From: Favolaschia claudopus
Lineage: Eukaryota > Basidiomycota > Agaricomycetes > Agaricales > Mycenaceae
Assembly: GCA_037176885.1 (NCBI GenBank)
Contig: JAWWNJ010000046.1
Coordinates: 1,054,001-1,118,000, forward strand
Length of the DNA: 64,000 nt
Reading direction: 5' to 3'
In this document: piece by piece, positions 35,359 to 49,916 of the stretch
Layout of the letters: each line of letters begins with the position of its first letter
How positions within the stretch are numbered: the first letter of the stretch is position 1
Translations under genes and position numbers: made by a program
The notes under the pieces: model-generated
What the model was told of the DNA's origin: nothing
Database searches by the model: none
What the model saw: the letters and a program-made list of their open reading frames with translations, nothing else

Positions 35359-36297
35359 ATGCTTGGTACTTTGAATTCGGAACTCCTTCTTTCCTCGGAC
35401 TATCTCGATCTTTCCGGTCGGAAGAGAACGGTAGTCGCCTTCCCCAAATCCAGGCCAAAAATCAGAGAAAAGGCACCGCTAATATACTCCTGGGGCGACC
35501 GCGGGACCTGCATCCCTTTTCCTCCAAAAACCCAGGGATTTCTGTATTATCTCAGGCAGCCGGACGCAGCACCGCTCGAGGCTGCCGTCCGCTTCCGCGT
35601 CACTGGCTCACGCCTTGCGTCTTCATTCAATAACGGAGAAGACCTTCTCTATGCCAATGGCTGTCCTTGGCAGGTCATCTTACCCCAAATCGCATGTCGA
35701 CATGTGCGGATACGGGACCAGCTTGTCGACGAGGAGCTTGTTTCGGAGGACCAGCTTGCGCGGTGTCGTGCGCTGTTTGGGAGCAGGGGGAAGATATTCT
35801 CGGACCTTACGATGTACCGGCTCTCACAGGAATTCCCTGTTAATTTCCAGCAGGCCATCCTGCTCACGGTCGTTGGCGAAACCAACCTCCATTATTTGCG
35901 CCTCACCCGGACTTTCGGGTCAAAAGATACGTTTCCGTGGTTGGGTGCGTCCCAGCTCAAATTGATGTCTCGCATTTCGCTGATGTGTATGTGCTCAACT
36001 TCGTTTGGTTTGTCTTCAGGAACTGGAATTGCTCGATTCGAACCCTCCACGGATCCGCTTTATCGCGGGCGACGAGTTCTTCATCTCCGCATCGTGAAGA
36101 TTGTGGATCCAGTGAAGTCCAATGTAGCGGACCAGCACGACTACCATCTTTGTGAACCACAGGAGGGACAGCTGCTCGCTACCGTTCGTGGCAGGGAACC
36201 ACCTCAACCTTGGGCATACGACATCGACAACAACTCGGCCTCTGTCGCGGTGGGTCTGCGTATGTTGTGGGAGAATTCTAGACTTCCTATTCCGTAG
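35359..36297 (+). CDS. Conserved hypothetical protein
   Basis: The proposed coding is 35359-35944 joined to 36020-36297. The 75-base intron keeps the frame, and removing it joins FPWLG directly to TGIARFEPSTDP. The upstream extent is uncertain; the true start may lie in an exon 5' of 35310. Characteristic segments are APLIYSW, FPPKTQGFLYY, CPWQVILPQIA and, near the end, RFEPSTDPLYRGRRVLHLRI and PWAYDIDNN. I recall proteins with this pattern as uncharacterised in Agaricomycetes. No catalytic motif, membrane segment or signal peptide is evident. Function unknown. Confidence 0.6.
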   Translation: MLGTLNSELLLSSDYLDLSGRKRTVVAFPKSRPKIREKAPLIYSWGDRGTCIPFPPKTQGFLYYLRQPDAAPLEAAVRFRVTGSRLASSFNNGEDLLYANGCPWQVILPQIACRHVRIRDQLVDEELVSEDQLARCRALFGSRGKIFSDLTMYRLSQEFPVNFQQAILLTVVGETNLHYLRLTRTFGSKDTFPWLGASQLKLMSRISLMCMCSTSFGLSSGTGIARFEPSTDPLYRGRRVLHLRIVKIVDPVKSNVADQHDYHLCEPQEGQLLATVRGREPPQPWAYDIDNNSASVAVGLRMLWENSRLPIP

Positions 36298-38553
36298 CTC
36301 GTGCGTTTTGCGATATTTTGTCGAGGCGGGACAATCGTATACTTATGTTTTTTGTTTCTATCACCATGGCTTTTTTTCGCCCGCCCTCGATCACCCTCTC
36401 ACAGGTTATGAGATTGATTTCAAAATCTTATTGGCGAATTCTCGCAGCATCGCGTGTGCAGTGCTGCATTTGACGCCGATTTTCAGTTCTTTCAGCAACC
36501 TCAGCAGCACCCAAGAAATTAAATGGGCGTCAGTAGACTTCTGAACGAATTCACTCACTGGAACCATTAGGTCAAATATATAGACGCTGGGACCCCCTAC
36601 ATTGGCGCCTCTTTTCCTCTCTATACTCCTCCGACGATGTTCGGACTATCTCTCAATTCCTTACTCGAGGCCGTGCTGGTTTCATGCATATACAACGACA
36701 TACGCCGGCGGCGGTTGGTGACAGACTGTACTTAGCCCATGGCTCGCCGGACGGAACACATCTTCAATGTCAATTGAAGATCAGTTGGTTGAAGTTTTTG
36801 CGAAAGAGGAGACGGTGCTGAGGCTTGCAATTTGCGCGTTTTGGTGGTGACTGCGGCATAAGGCGTGCCTCGAGGGATTGCAGAGTCATAAGCCCGCTGG
36901 GCCAAGCTGGCGCGGGAGAATAACATTCTCTCAATCCTGCTTCGATATGTCTCCGCTTGTACAGTGACGACAGCTCAGCGACGAATATCATTTGTTACTC
37001 AATTGAAACCCATACTCATGCTTGCTATTCTACACCACATGGGCAAAATCGCGGAGATGGTAGGCCGGTCGCCTTTCTTGGATTATAGCTTCGTGGAGTA
37101 TATCGAGACACACCGCCTCTGTGAGTATTCATTCATTCGAATATATTTTGAACGTCAGTCATTGACTTGAGGTCAAATTTGTAAATCTGTGAAAGTAAAG
37201 CCGGTTGTACACGAGGACTCCAACAGAGGAATGAATTTTCAAGGAGGTAGTTGAGCTGTAAAGTTCTCCTGTACCAGGGACAACGCTCCGGAAAAGTGGA
37301 CGAGAATCGGCTTTGGCTCTGCTAGAGTCGAGGATCTCTGAAACTAAGGCGAGCATGTTGCATTTTCGAGTCGGGTGCCATGGTCGAAAATTGGCTGGCG
37401 GGTTATCTCTCTAGCTCAAAGATATGGTCATCAAATTTTGGGCACAATCGCTCTTCTATGTGCTGAGCTTCATTGCCCACAGCAGAGATCATAAGAACGT
37501 CCGTTTCAATTTACTTAGCCGGCATATAAGTACAATGTGTACGAGCCCCCGCGTAGTTCCAAGTCCCGTAGAGATATAAGATCACAGCTTTTTTTTCAGC
37601 GGCTCAGTACTCAGTGGCTGAGATATTCACCAACAGCACAACGCACAAGGATACGATGATACGATAGTTACGACCAACTACGCTATACAAATAGCTCAGG
37701 TAAATACCTCGTTGGTTCGGCTTACTGTAATGCATATACATTGCAGAGAGAAACAGTAAAATCAAGGGAAAATACCAGGGGAACCACGGGAGATTGTGTT
37801 CATGAGAACATATCAAGCCTGGTCCGCTGAAAAGAAGAAAACCACTGTCAAGGGAAACACACAGGTCATCTCATGTCCTTCTTCCGATTGAACATCCCTC
37901 TGAGCTTTGGCAGCCCGAGAAAACTTGCAAGGAAATGCAATCAAGGATTACGTATGCCAGCGTTCCCACGGTTCGAATTCAGACCCTCGTAGTTCGTTGT
38001 ACTATTCTTCAGATTATGTAACGAGACTCATAGCAGTACTTAGATATGGTCAATTCAGGTGTTCTCAAAGAATATTATAACTCTAAACGATAAATATATC
38101 AACAATCGTCGTTGCAGGCTAGAATATGTGATTGAATTGGGGAGGACTGAAGGCAACTTTCTGACAGAAAGAACTTACTTAGCCTTCGAGTCCGTTTTTT
38201 GAAAAAGGCTGTCAGACGGAATAGGCAAATTTAACGAGTCACGATCCACTCATGAGTTGCTTGATTGACCATAGCCGGGCCAGACCTCACGCCGCATCAC
38301 TGTAAGATGTGAGATCATACTCAGCTTGGGCGCTATTAGTATTATCTCAATCGTCTCTCTATTCGTGATGTTCTCGCAAGACCTCTTGCCCTTGATTCGG
38401 GTGAACATCCGAACCAACTGTTGAACGTTCCAATGTTGAACCGTGGGAATTGATGGGTGATATATCTGATCTTGTGGCAGTGCATGACGCGTCGTCGGTG
38501 CCTTTCTTGAATTCTTTCTTTTGCATTTTGCCACCTCGTTCTTGCTTCTGAGA
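36298..38553. other. Gene-poor gap, nothing recognised
   Basis: Over 2.2 kb. Short frames such as 37604-37816 (minus, hydrophobic) and 36152-36544 (plus) show no family pattern. The last 200-300 bases are the likely promoter of the Shp1 gene. I see no tRNA, CaaX-type gene or transposon ends here. Confidence 0.4.
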
Positions 38554-40279
38554 ATGTCCGACGAAACTTCCAACGACTCCGCCCCTCCAGCTGGTCGCTC
38601 TCTCAGCGGTGCCCCCGCGACCGAGCCCCTCCCTGAAGCTTGGGCCCGCCCGACGGCCGCCCCGCGCGTCGGACGCATCGGTGCCTGGTCTTCAAGCTCT
38701 TCATCGGGCGGTCCAGGACGGATCGCTGGATTGCGAGATCTCGCGCCTGCAGCGCCGACGCATCGTGCTACGCGTCACAGGGGAGACGCGCCCGTGCCAC
38801 CACCGTCTTCCGGCTCCGCCCGTGGCAAAGAGAAAAGAGACGATAGTGATTCCGAGTCTGGAGATGGAGAGGGCGAATCGTCGGGAGATGAAGAAGGGAT
38901 GGACGAAGATGAAGATGCTCCACCGGACCAACGCGAGAGCTGGTTTGCTGGTGGGGAGCGGAGTGGGATTAGTGTGCAGAATCCCGATGCACCGAGTCGT
39001 CGAGGTGGTCGTGCCGTACCGGGTGGAGGGATGGTGCGGGATCTGTTGAGGAGGGCCGCACAGTCCGTCACTTTAAATTTGTTCTTTGGGTTGTTTTCAC
39101 AGACTGACTCATACTAGGGCCGGCACCGTACCCATCGTTCACGCCCCTACTTCGCCTGAGTTCTCGATTTTCTCTGGCGGCGGACACACTCTCGGCTCAG
39201 ACGACATCGCAAGCACTTTTGTCCCCGACCCGAATGCGCCTGTGAGTTCTACGTCTTCGATATCACGATCGTTAATTTGACTTTCCTGCCAATCAGAATC
39301 CTGCTGCCCCAGCCCAAGTTCAACGCCGCCTCATCTTTTACCGCAACGGCTTCGTCCTTCACGAGTCCCCATTCATGGCATACGATGACCCGCAATCGCG
39401 AGAGGTGTTGCAGGCGATACATGCCGGGTAAGTTCGACTATCCCTCCCCCGTCCAGGCCCAATACTTATGATCAACGTACTACAGACGCGTACCTCAATC
39501 TCTCCTTGCGCTCTCCCCCTTGCCCGACCCTCCCGCCGCCGACGACGACAACGCACCCCCGCCCCCGCCTCCGTCCGTCCAGATCCTCGTCGAGGAAAGA
39601 ACCCACGAGGAGTACGTGCCGCCCGTTACGACCTGGGATCCGAGAGGCGGGGTGAGACTGGGGGCGGCTGTTCCCGGGGAGGCGTCCTCTGCTTCTGCTT
39701 CCACGTCGACTCAGGCATCGATGCCCGGTGCGTTTGATGGAGGGCGCACGGGAAGAGGGGAGGGTGAAGGGACAGCAGCGGCGGGAGTCCCGGTAGACGT
39801 TGACGAAACGCAGCCGATTGCGCAGATTCAGGTTCGGTTGGCGAATGGAGGGCGGTAAGTTTTTTTTCTTCTGTTGTTGTGAGCTAGCTAGCTGTTTGCT
39901 AACATCGAAATTGTTCGCAGCTTCCTCGCGCGTCTCAACCATGCTCATACTGTTGCGGATTTGCGCAGACTTATCGATGCTCGGAAGTGCGTATTATTGT
40001 GTTCGCTTTGCCGGATCAGTTCAAATTTTGTTCTTGTTTTTTTTTTTATTCTCTTACACGCCCTTGCGCGTCAGTCACTTCTACCCTTCCGATTCATTCT
40101 CGCGTCTTGGAAGTAGCAGACACTAACTAACAACGCATCTACACAGCGGCCCATCCATTTACACCCTGCACACGACCTTCCCGACGCGCGAGCTCGACGA
40201 TGGGATGATTGTCGGTCCCGGGGAAGGGAAGGATAAAGGATTGGCTGGGTGCGTGGTTGTGCAGCGGGTCGTTGGTTGA
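38554..40279 (+). CDS. SHP1: p47/Shp1 homologue, SEP and UBX domains (Cdc48 cofactor)
   Basis: Six exons: 38554-39062, 39118-39241, 39297-39427, 39486-39854, 39921-39986, 40147-40279, giving 443 residues. It is an adaptor that links the AAA ATPase Cdc48/p97 to substrates in membrane fusion and protein degradation. It reads in order: low-complexity N terminus with RVGRIGAW, an acidic run, [17 protein letters not shown] and [11 protein letters not shown]; the SEP domain ([37 protein letters not shown]); a Pro/Ser linker; the UBX domain ([56 protein letters not shown]). The N-terminal UBA domain of yeast Shp1 is not obvious. The acceptor of intron 1 is ambiguous (39101 or 39117); I used the one giving the family-like QAGTVP. 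Confidence 0.93.
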
Positions 40280-40611
40280 ACTGGTGTCGTCGCACCGAAG
40301 TTTTCGAGTCAAGAAAGCAAAGTGTTACGGTGAAGGTAACTAAATAAGCTACGAATAGGTGGTAGAATAGCGGGGGCAGTGGGGACGAGGCTTTCTTGTA
40401 GACACCGTAGAAAAGATTGTAGAATTGTGGTGAGCTCAAATGTCATAATTGGCCGAATTGGGCGTAAATAATGCGTTCATTCTTTGAGAGTTCAAACTAC
40501 TTGACGCATGAGGCGTCGATGAGCACATGCCCAAAAGATCTTTTCTCAGTGCCACACGGTCAAAGACATATACATTTTGTTTCATCACAAGCTACTAGTA
40601 CAAGTACATAT
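40280..40611. other. Convergent 3' intergenic gap
   Basis: 332 bases between the convergent Shp1 and aldo-keto reductase genes. It must hold both transcription ends. No hairpin-type signal is seen. Confidence 0.5.
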
Positions 40612-41647
40612 TCACCAGTTGTAATTGTCAAGCGGAGCATCGTTTTCAATGAGTTTCCAGATAGCGTCAATCTTCTCCTTGGCCTTCTCCCCAACACTCC
40701 CCTTCTTCAGCCAACCCAGCGTCTCAGTTATCTGCGTAAACTTGCTCGCACCAAAAATCACCGCATCCCCGTACGTGGGATCAACAGCGGAGTCGAACGC
40801 CACCCAGCGATACGCCAGCTCCGCCCGACTACATCCCGCCTCCTGCGCCGCCTCGCCCCACAAATCCAACGCCTCATGGAACGCGGGCTTGTTGTACAGC
40901 CCCCCATACAGCTGCTCCATCTCATCACCCTTTGCGAACCGCCCGGCATCCGCCCCGCGCGCGCGCATCTGGTCCGAGGTTTTGGTGAGCAGCCCGCCGG
41001 CGATGGGGCTGTAGGCGTAGAGCGCCATGTTGAGTTTCCGGAGCGTGGGGACGAGGACGGTTTCTTGTTTGCGCGCGACGGGGTTGTAGTTGGCTTGGTA
41101 GACGGAGGGGAGGGGGTAGCCCTTGGCTTTGCAGATGTCGTAGACGCGCTCGACGTCGGAGGCTTTGAAGTTGCTGAGGCCAAAGCGTTTGAAGTAACCG
41201 GCTTTGTAGGCGTCGTTGATGCCTTTGAGCTGGTCCTCGAGATCGAGCGAGGCGTCGGGGGCGTGGATGTAGTATACGTCGAGCTACAGGTGATAATAAT
41301 GGGGCAATCAGCTCATGGGATATTGTCAAAAACGTTCTCAAACGTACGCTTTTGACCTTCAGACGTTCTACCGACTCCTTCGCATGCTGTAAAATCCCTG
41401 CGCCAGTACTCGTACCGGCGACGAAGCCGCCAGGAGTTTTGCTGTCGATGGTGAATCGTTTGGCGCCCCCGGTCTTTCCCATCCACTCTTCAGACGGCCC
41501 GTAAAGACGCGCGGTATCGATGGTGTCGCAGCCGCCCTCCTCAAGTAGCTGGTAGACCTTCTGGATGCTCTCCTCGTCGGAGAAGTACCTTCCAGGGCCG
41601 AAGGGGTAGCCACCAAAGACGGCTTTGACAGCAGAGGTGGAGGACAT
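40612..41647 (-). CDS. Aldo-keto reductase 1 (AKR7-like)
   Basis: Two exons on the minus strand, 41647-41348 and 41283-40612, give 323 residues. It is an NADPH-dependent reductase of aldehydes or ketones with a TIM-barrel fold. The catalytic tetrad is visible as D44 (CDTIDTARLYG), Y49, K70 (IDSKTPGGF) and H107 (YYIHAPDASLDLEDQL). Downstream come GLSNFKASDVERVY, YPLPSVYQANYNPVARKQE and a cofactor-end motif VIFGASKFTQI. The sequence resembles the aflatoxin-aldehyde reductase group, but the substrate is unknown. Two close paralogues lie at 61300 and 63086 with the same intron position. A minus-strand TATAAAA at 41707-41701 is 54-60 bases upstream of the start. Confidence 0.93.
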
Positions 41648-41700
41648 TGCGAGTAAGGAAGTGAAGTTGAGATGATGCACGTATCAGGATGCTAGCAGCA

Positions 41701-41707
41701 TTTTATA
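41701..41707 (-). promoter_or_regulatory. TATA box of aldo-keto reductase 1
   Basis: TATAAAA on the minus strand, about 55-60 bases before the ATG. Both paralogues also have a TATA-like motif 40-70 bases upstream, so the promoter form has been kept. Confidence 0.55.
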
Positions 41708-42657
41708 CATACAAGTTGCCTTTGCCGCTGGTTCGGATTCTTGTCCGTCGAGCTGCTTAGAAAGGACGGAAGAGCCTCGGGGTCAATTACCAAGAAAATT
41801 AATAATATGAGTACTATTTGTAAGATTGCCAGAAGTTTCGAGAGTGTTTGGAGGTTATTTGGAGCGCAGACGCCAGACCCACAGTACAAAGTAGCGCCAT
41901 TAACTGAAGGCTAAAGCAAGTAGTAGGTGAGAGACTCAGAAATTCTCGTCTCCCATCCTTCAGGACCAGGGTCTGAGATGGCAAATGAGTGTAGTTGAGC
42001 GGGCATTGACCTGGAGACGCGTCAGGGCGCGCAACTTGACGCGCTGGGCATTTCGCCAGCGAATGGAAAGAATTCGTTCGTTGTGAGCGGAATGAGAGTC
42101 GAAGACAGGCTGTGGTTCCGCTATTCGGCGAATAGCGGCATATCCCGCCGCTTGGCAATTCCGAACACCGTATATCCGTAAAATTCATACAACCCTCAAA
42201 ATCATCCGTGGATCCCTGCTTTGAGCGGAACTCTTGCGGAATGATATGTTGTATGATGACAGCTGAGAGCAAAGACTTTCAGGTGACTTGAATGAGAGAC
42301 ACTGTCTTTTTTCACAATCTCGTTGACATCCAAGACCATGCGAAATACGATATATATTTGAGAGAACTGCAATTGCGGTCATTGTAAGTTGATATGTGTG
42401 AGTATGCTGGGTGATGCGTACGCGTATAATTGTGTAACAAGTGCAAAGTGGCTATGACAAGAAAAAATCGTGGATGTTTATTGCAAAATTGGAACGAAAT
42501 GGATGTGGTGGAGACGGCAATGGAGATCTAAGAATGATCATGCCACTTGACAGACCGAAAGCAACAGAACACTGGATAGCGGAGGAGCCATATATATCAT
42601 GTGCGTTGCGAACGTTCGAACGGAACCGAAGGTTGCTAGATTCGCCGAAAGCGCAGC
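41708..42657. other. Intergenic, nothing recognised
   Basis: About 950 bases between the reductase promoter and the 3' end of CDK1. Overlapping short frames on both strands, none supported. Confidence 0.4.
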
Positions 42658-44672
<2,015 letters not shown>

Positions 44673-47562
44673 AGTCGCTGAAGATTCGTTTGAGCCTACT
44701 GCCTCGTAAAAGGGTGGGCGATGGACGTGGGGCGGATCAGACCGATAGGTAATGTACTTATACCCTGGTTGATAGATTACCTAAGTATCGATGGACTTGT
44801 ACCCATTTGTAGATGCAGCGAACGACTCACAAGATAGCCGGGAACGCTACGGGCGACGGTCCAGCCTCAAAGTAAACGGTTTGTAGAGTGGGGGAAGAGA
44901 GAGTCTTCTTTTTCTAATTTATGCACAGCCACCGTCCCATGCCTTCATCAAAATTGCATCAGCGCTCACATCAGCTCTGAAATGGAATCCTGCTGGTTGG
45001 CACGCTGACTGGATGGGGTTTAAATTCGGATACAAAGAGGTTGACAAAAGGTCTCAGAAATCTAAGTCAAGATTGACTTGAATTTGAGTCCTGGCATGCA
45101 TTAATCAAATGACGAAAGGCACTCGTTTTTGTCCTCGGTCATTGGCCGCCCAATTAGCTATTGTAGCGCCTATAACAGGCTATCAACGACCACCACCTTG
45201 GCAGGCGATCTCGGCCCCGCGCGATACGTGTCGCTCCTAAATTAGTAGGGTTCGGGAGCAGGTTCGTCAATTTGCTCAAAGCTTAGCAAAGACTGTCCAA
45301 CGTACCTGAACTGGAGTCCTGGCTGCTCGGAGAACCCCAGAGTTGGTCCGCCAAGTTGTGATTTCGGGGTGAACGTCGGGGAGATTACGGGGCGATTTGA
45401 CGAATGTTACAGACACGCTTAACAACGCCCGGGAAGCCGATGCTCTTCATTCCCGCGTATTTCCCATCCAGACCGCCTGTTCTCGCGCTGCCTCAACGCG
45501 CGAAATTGATAAACAGCGTATTGAGCGTAGGATGCAGAATTGGAAGGAACTGACCTGGATCTCGCAAACTCGCCGACATGTCTTGCAGCGATCCGGTCCT
45601 GAACTCTCAAGAATCTCCAATTCTACGCACCATAGACGATGAATGATGGCTATCAGAACCTCTTCGGAGACTTCTGCCGATGATGAATACGACGTTGTAC
45701 CCGGTGTTAAACTCTCACCGAATATAAAATGCTGCATCCAATCGCTGCTGCCTACGCCGGATGCGGTTGCTCGAGTCGTGATTTTCCTCTTCGAAGATGG
45801 GTGGAATATTAGTGGATGCGTGGGTGAGATTGCGAAGCAAACTAAGCACAAATTCAAATGACGAGGCTCGAATCTCGATTCAATATTGAGTTGAATGAAC
45901 AGACACCGCTGTTGAGATTCAAGCTGCTGCAAGATGTAGACGAACTGCACGGAGGATGGTCCCTCATTGGGTTCGCTGAAACCGAAGATCCGCAATAGTA
46001 GTTGCCTGAGCGAGAAGTTCGCGAAGACCGACGGAGCGCGCCGCCGAAAGGCCCTGTTTCAGCCCAGGGATCATCACGCTGTGCAAGAAACAAGGTTGGA
46101 GCGGAAGCAAATGCTCATTTGCTGTCTATGCCAAGGACTCGGAGCCAGAATGACCAAGAATTGACAAGAGTGCTAGAGCAACAAACGAGGTTCGGGCAGT
46201 CCCTTAGACTTGAGGAACAATTTCGCTTGAAATGGGCATCCAGATATCTGGTCGACATTCTTGAAATTCCTCAGTGGACCGCGATCCGGCGGAAGGATGA
46301 TGGTGGTTCAGGACAAGAATGTGGGGCGCCACGTGGAACCGATCACGGGCGGATCACCGATCAGTCGGTGATGCGCGAAGCAATCGGCTCAAACACCCTG
46401 AATACGATACCTGGAGAGGCCTGGAGCATGTTTGCCGAGGTTTGCGGTGTAAGAATATTATTAAACTGGAGCCTGTTCAATTGAGACCGCAACATTGACC
46501 CAGAATTCATGCGGAAATTCGCACACTGTTTCCAACTGTGCGGCCTTGGTGCGGCCGTTCTGCAACCGTGATCTCAACTTGCCGAGAACAAATGGGAAAT
46601 AGAAAGTCTGGCATCAAATGTCCGGGATCAGGTCTGGCCGCAGGTCGGCCAGACATTGATCGGAACATTCCGAGGTATGCCGAATGGCCGAATCACTTTG
46701 TTTTCTGCGTTTTCCGCTCTCCCTTTGGGCATGTGAGGGCGTCTATGTGCTCCACGCGCCTGTTATACACTTTGAATTAGCAAGAGCTCCGGGAAAATCA
46801 AGTACAGCGTCCCAAATCGAGGTATGCAGGACAATTTATCCCATTTGCCCACCTCGCCCAGTCCACAATTGATTAGAATATTGCGTCAATACCATAGAAG
46901 TAGTATTTGCTTTATTCTTGGATGTGTGAGTGCCTTTACACAATATTTTTAGATAGCAAGACAACAGAAATATGTAGTACAGTTCATTTATTGGGATACT
47001 TTGAGGGCTACGAGCACGAGAATCATGATAGAACAATTATAAGTGTATTGAAGCTGCAATTGACGCGTGGTGGCAGCCGTATGTCGCGTCGAAATACGCC
47101 AGAAGAACTCGCATTGTCGACGCGTCGTGTTTGTTTACACATATTGTCTGGCAGCTACCAATCACGTCACATAGGTGTGCCGATCGCCGCCGCCGGACGT
47201 GATGCCAGACATTTTGGCGGACTTTCCAAATCCCATTCTTTCTGAACTTGCCATGTGTAAGCTTGTCGTAAGCTACTTATCGTGAAGGAATTGAGAGAAA
47301 GAATTTTTCGAGAAGTTTCCAGAGGCAAACCGATAGTATGGTCATCCATTCTCTCTACATATAGTAGGTACACGGTGTAATGTGTTACGCCGCGGGAAGT
47401 TCAACCACGTGCTGCGAATTTTTGAACGATCAAGAAACACCGACAAACAAGAAATTTTTTCCTCCCAACGTTGATTCTATCCGCCTCGAGCTCCACTTCA
47501 CCAGACTTCACTCCTAGGTCTGAACCGGTAGTACTATCGGCAAGACGTACCGGAGGCTCGCG
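44673..47562. other. Gene-poor gap, unrecognised
   Basis: The first few hundred bases are the CDK1 promoter. Beyond that, frames at 45447-45995 (minus) and 46002-46484 (plus) are open but show no family pattern. Near 46588 there is a match of about 20 bases (gaacaaatgggaaatagaa) to the dispersed repeat at 49.6 kb, so part of this gap may be element debris. Confidence 0.4.
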
Positions 47563-49238
47563 ATGCCTGTTGACAGAATGAGTGATGGCATAACGGCTGC
47601 CTTGCAGTGTTTGAGAAACGACGAGATCATGAGCCATATCCTCACTTTCACGCCAAGTAATACTGGCACGCTGAATAAATCCAAAGAGAACCAGGATCTG
47701 CTAAATATTGCTCTGGTTTGCAGAGCGTTCCGCGAACCTGCTCTCAACGAGTTATGGCGATCCTTGCGGAGTTTCCTTCCACTCTTGCGGCTGTTATCAA
47801 CTCCTGGACAGGTTGGACGAGTTTCTGGAACATATGTGAGTGACGATGCTATAGATCTGAAATCGTACTTGCATCTTCATTCACTGAATGGGATCAGGTT
47901 CTCGCCGGTCCAATTACTCAACATCAATGGGACAGATTCGATGACTATGCTCGGCGCGTCCGAGAATTATCTCTGTCTGCATCTGCGGCAGCATATCTGA
48001 TAGAAAGCATTCGACCCGCCGTCGATCCATCCGTTTATCTTCGTATCGCTCGCGGGCACGCTGGACCGATCTTACCTCGCCTTCGGGAACTGTTTTGTTT
48101 CCCTCTTAGGCCTGAATCCGTCATTTTCCTCTCCCCTTCTCTTCGCACCATCGGCTTCCAGGGTCTGAGTGCCAGTCTGACCTGTACGTTCCTCGCTGCT
48201 CTTCCTTCGGACGCAGCAAATGTGAAGGATTTAAGGGTCGAGTCGACAGGCCCTTTCGACCACTTGATTGGTTCTTGCGTCACCCAATTGCGCACCTTGG
48301 AGGAACTCACCCTGAACCTGAACAACGCGCCCCTTTCGGAATATGCGTGTATGCACGAAATTCTAGCTACGTTCGGTCTACGATCCCTCTCTATCACAGG
48401 ATCCGACCAGTGGGAAAGTGAACTTCCAAACTACAATCTCCAAAGTGGATTTTCAGAGTTGCAGAGTTTGGGCATTCAGGGTGGTTTTAGATTCATCAGC
48501 TCGACAATCTCGTCTATTCTTTCCCGCCATCTTTCAAAAATTACAGTCAACTGCAGCCATGACGCTTTGGTGTCAGAAGGCACATCGGGGTGGAAACCCT
48601 TGATTCACGTCATTCTCCCGCGCGAATGGGTTTCATTAACCCACATTTCCCTGGACCTACATCATTCCACCACCGCAACCGACAATATCAACATTCTTCT
48701 CAGCGTTATCAAGCACCTGCGTTTGCGCATATTCTCTTTGATGCGTTACGCGCCGATGTGCATTTCGGATGCGGACATTGATAAATTCGCTCGAAGATGC
48801 CCCCTGGTCGAACAGGTAACATTCACATCCGGTGAACAGGATGCACACACTGCCCCATCTCTGGCCTGTCTCACATCTCTCGCACGGCGCTGTTCTGCCC
48901 TGCAAATGGTTCAATTATCGCTAAATATTCCGGACAATCTCACGCGCAGCTCATCGCCAGAGCCCTACAATAATCATGTTCGCTGTTTCTTCCCATCGTT
49001 CGTCATCTTGGAGCAGCTCAGTGCCGAAAGAATTCTCGGGATTGCGAGATACCTGGACCGACTCTTCCCTCGCTTAGAGCGCGTCGTTTCTTGGGAGATG
49101 CCCGGAGCTGTATACTGCAGAAAGATAGAGACGCTCGTAAGACAGCTTCAAGCGGCCCGAGCAGAGGTAAAGTTTTGGTCCGTTCCAGACATCCGAGTGG
49201 CTGATGATTGGACGGAAAATTTAGGAAGACTTCGGTAG
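47563..49238 (+). CDS. F-box-type protein with LRR-like tail
   Basis: Two exons, 47563-47835 and 47898-49238, give 537 residues. The N-terminal part reads as a degenerate F-box: CLRNDEIMSHILTF, then NIALVCRAFREPALNELWRS. This is the substrate-receptor end of an SCF ubiquitin ligase. The rest has weakly repeated leucine-rich strands (SLRTIGFQGLSA, LEELTLNLNNAPLS, GLRSLSITGS), as in the many Agaricomycete F-box proteins that carry no sharp LRR motif. The intron is supported because it links GRVSGTY in frame to VLAGPITQHQWDRFDDYARR, a typical sequence in this family. The target is unknown. ATG 47578 is an alternative start. Confidence 0.7.
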
Positions 49239-49577
49239 TGAACGAGAAGGAATTTTACAGCTCCGCTGAATGTTTTGTTTTGTTAGAACGGCCTAAATTC
49301 CACGGTTGATGGTTACTGATGAGCTCGAAGTTTCAATTGCGAACATCGTTGTACATGTCTCATGTTTCCCAGCTGCACATATCTGCTTACCTCGCTAGTA
49401 GCCTCCATAACTGTTAGAATAGTTGTCAATGTTGAATAGCTCAGATGGACGCTACGACATCTTTGTCGGAAGTCAGTTGAACCTGCACCGTGCAACCAAT
49501 CCATAGAATCTGAAACCGAGATTACTTATCATTTGAGGATGTCAATTGCAACTCCTCTAAAGAGATCTACTCAACAT

Positions 49578-49870
49578 ATCGTCCTACTGGTGCTGAGTGG
49601 CCCACTGTCGTGAACTTCCAATCAATGCACGAGACAAAATCAAAGTTCAACTAAATTCGAACCGTGGGAGAACAAATGGGAAATAGAATCTTTCTGAACC
49701 GTGGGATACATCAATCAGCTTACTTCCGGCGGATCAGCTCCTCGGGTTGACTCCAACATTGATCACCGGTGATTGCCGGTGGCCGTTGTTCTTTGTTCCT
49801 ACCACCACGTCTCGCAAGTCGCGAAGTTCCCTTGTTGGACTGTGAACCTCAATAGTATAACTCAAGCATA
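49578..49870 (+). repeat. Dispersed repeat, fullest copy
   Basis: The left part (49578-49749) matches the inverted copy at 25648-25772, and the right part (about 49738-49870) matches an inverted copy at 62449-62577. This copy therefore spans both halves. The left half can be read as GAEWPTVVNFQSMHETKSKF-N-stop. The right half carries a short palindrome, atcaccggtgat. About 40 extra bases follow the stop relative to the 25 kb copy. No terminal inverted repeats or target-site duplications could be fixed by eye. Confidence 0.72.
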
Positions 49871-49916
49871 TACAAGAGGTACTCGAGCTCCTTTCCATGC
49901 AGAATCACAGTAATGG

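Noticed and set aside
37604..37816. Hydrophobic 70-codon minus-strand frame, considered as a small membrane protein or second pheromone
   Set aside because: No CaaX end and no MD start. AT-rich region where chance hydrophobic frames are common.
37965..37990. tRNA T-arm-like ggttcgaattc
   Set aside because: The flanking bases do not pair as a T stem, and no acceptor or anticodon arm can be built.
45447..46484. Open frames on both strands between CDK1 and the F-box gene
   Set aside because: No homology, no conserved motif and conflicting frames. Left as unrecognised.
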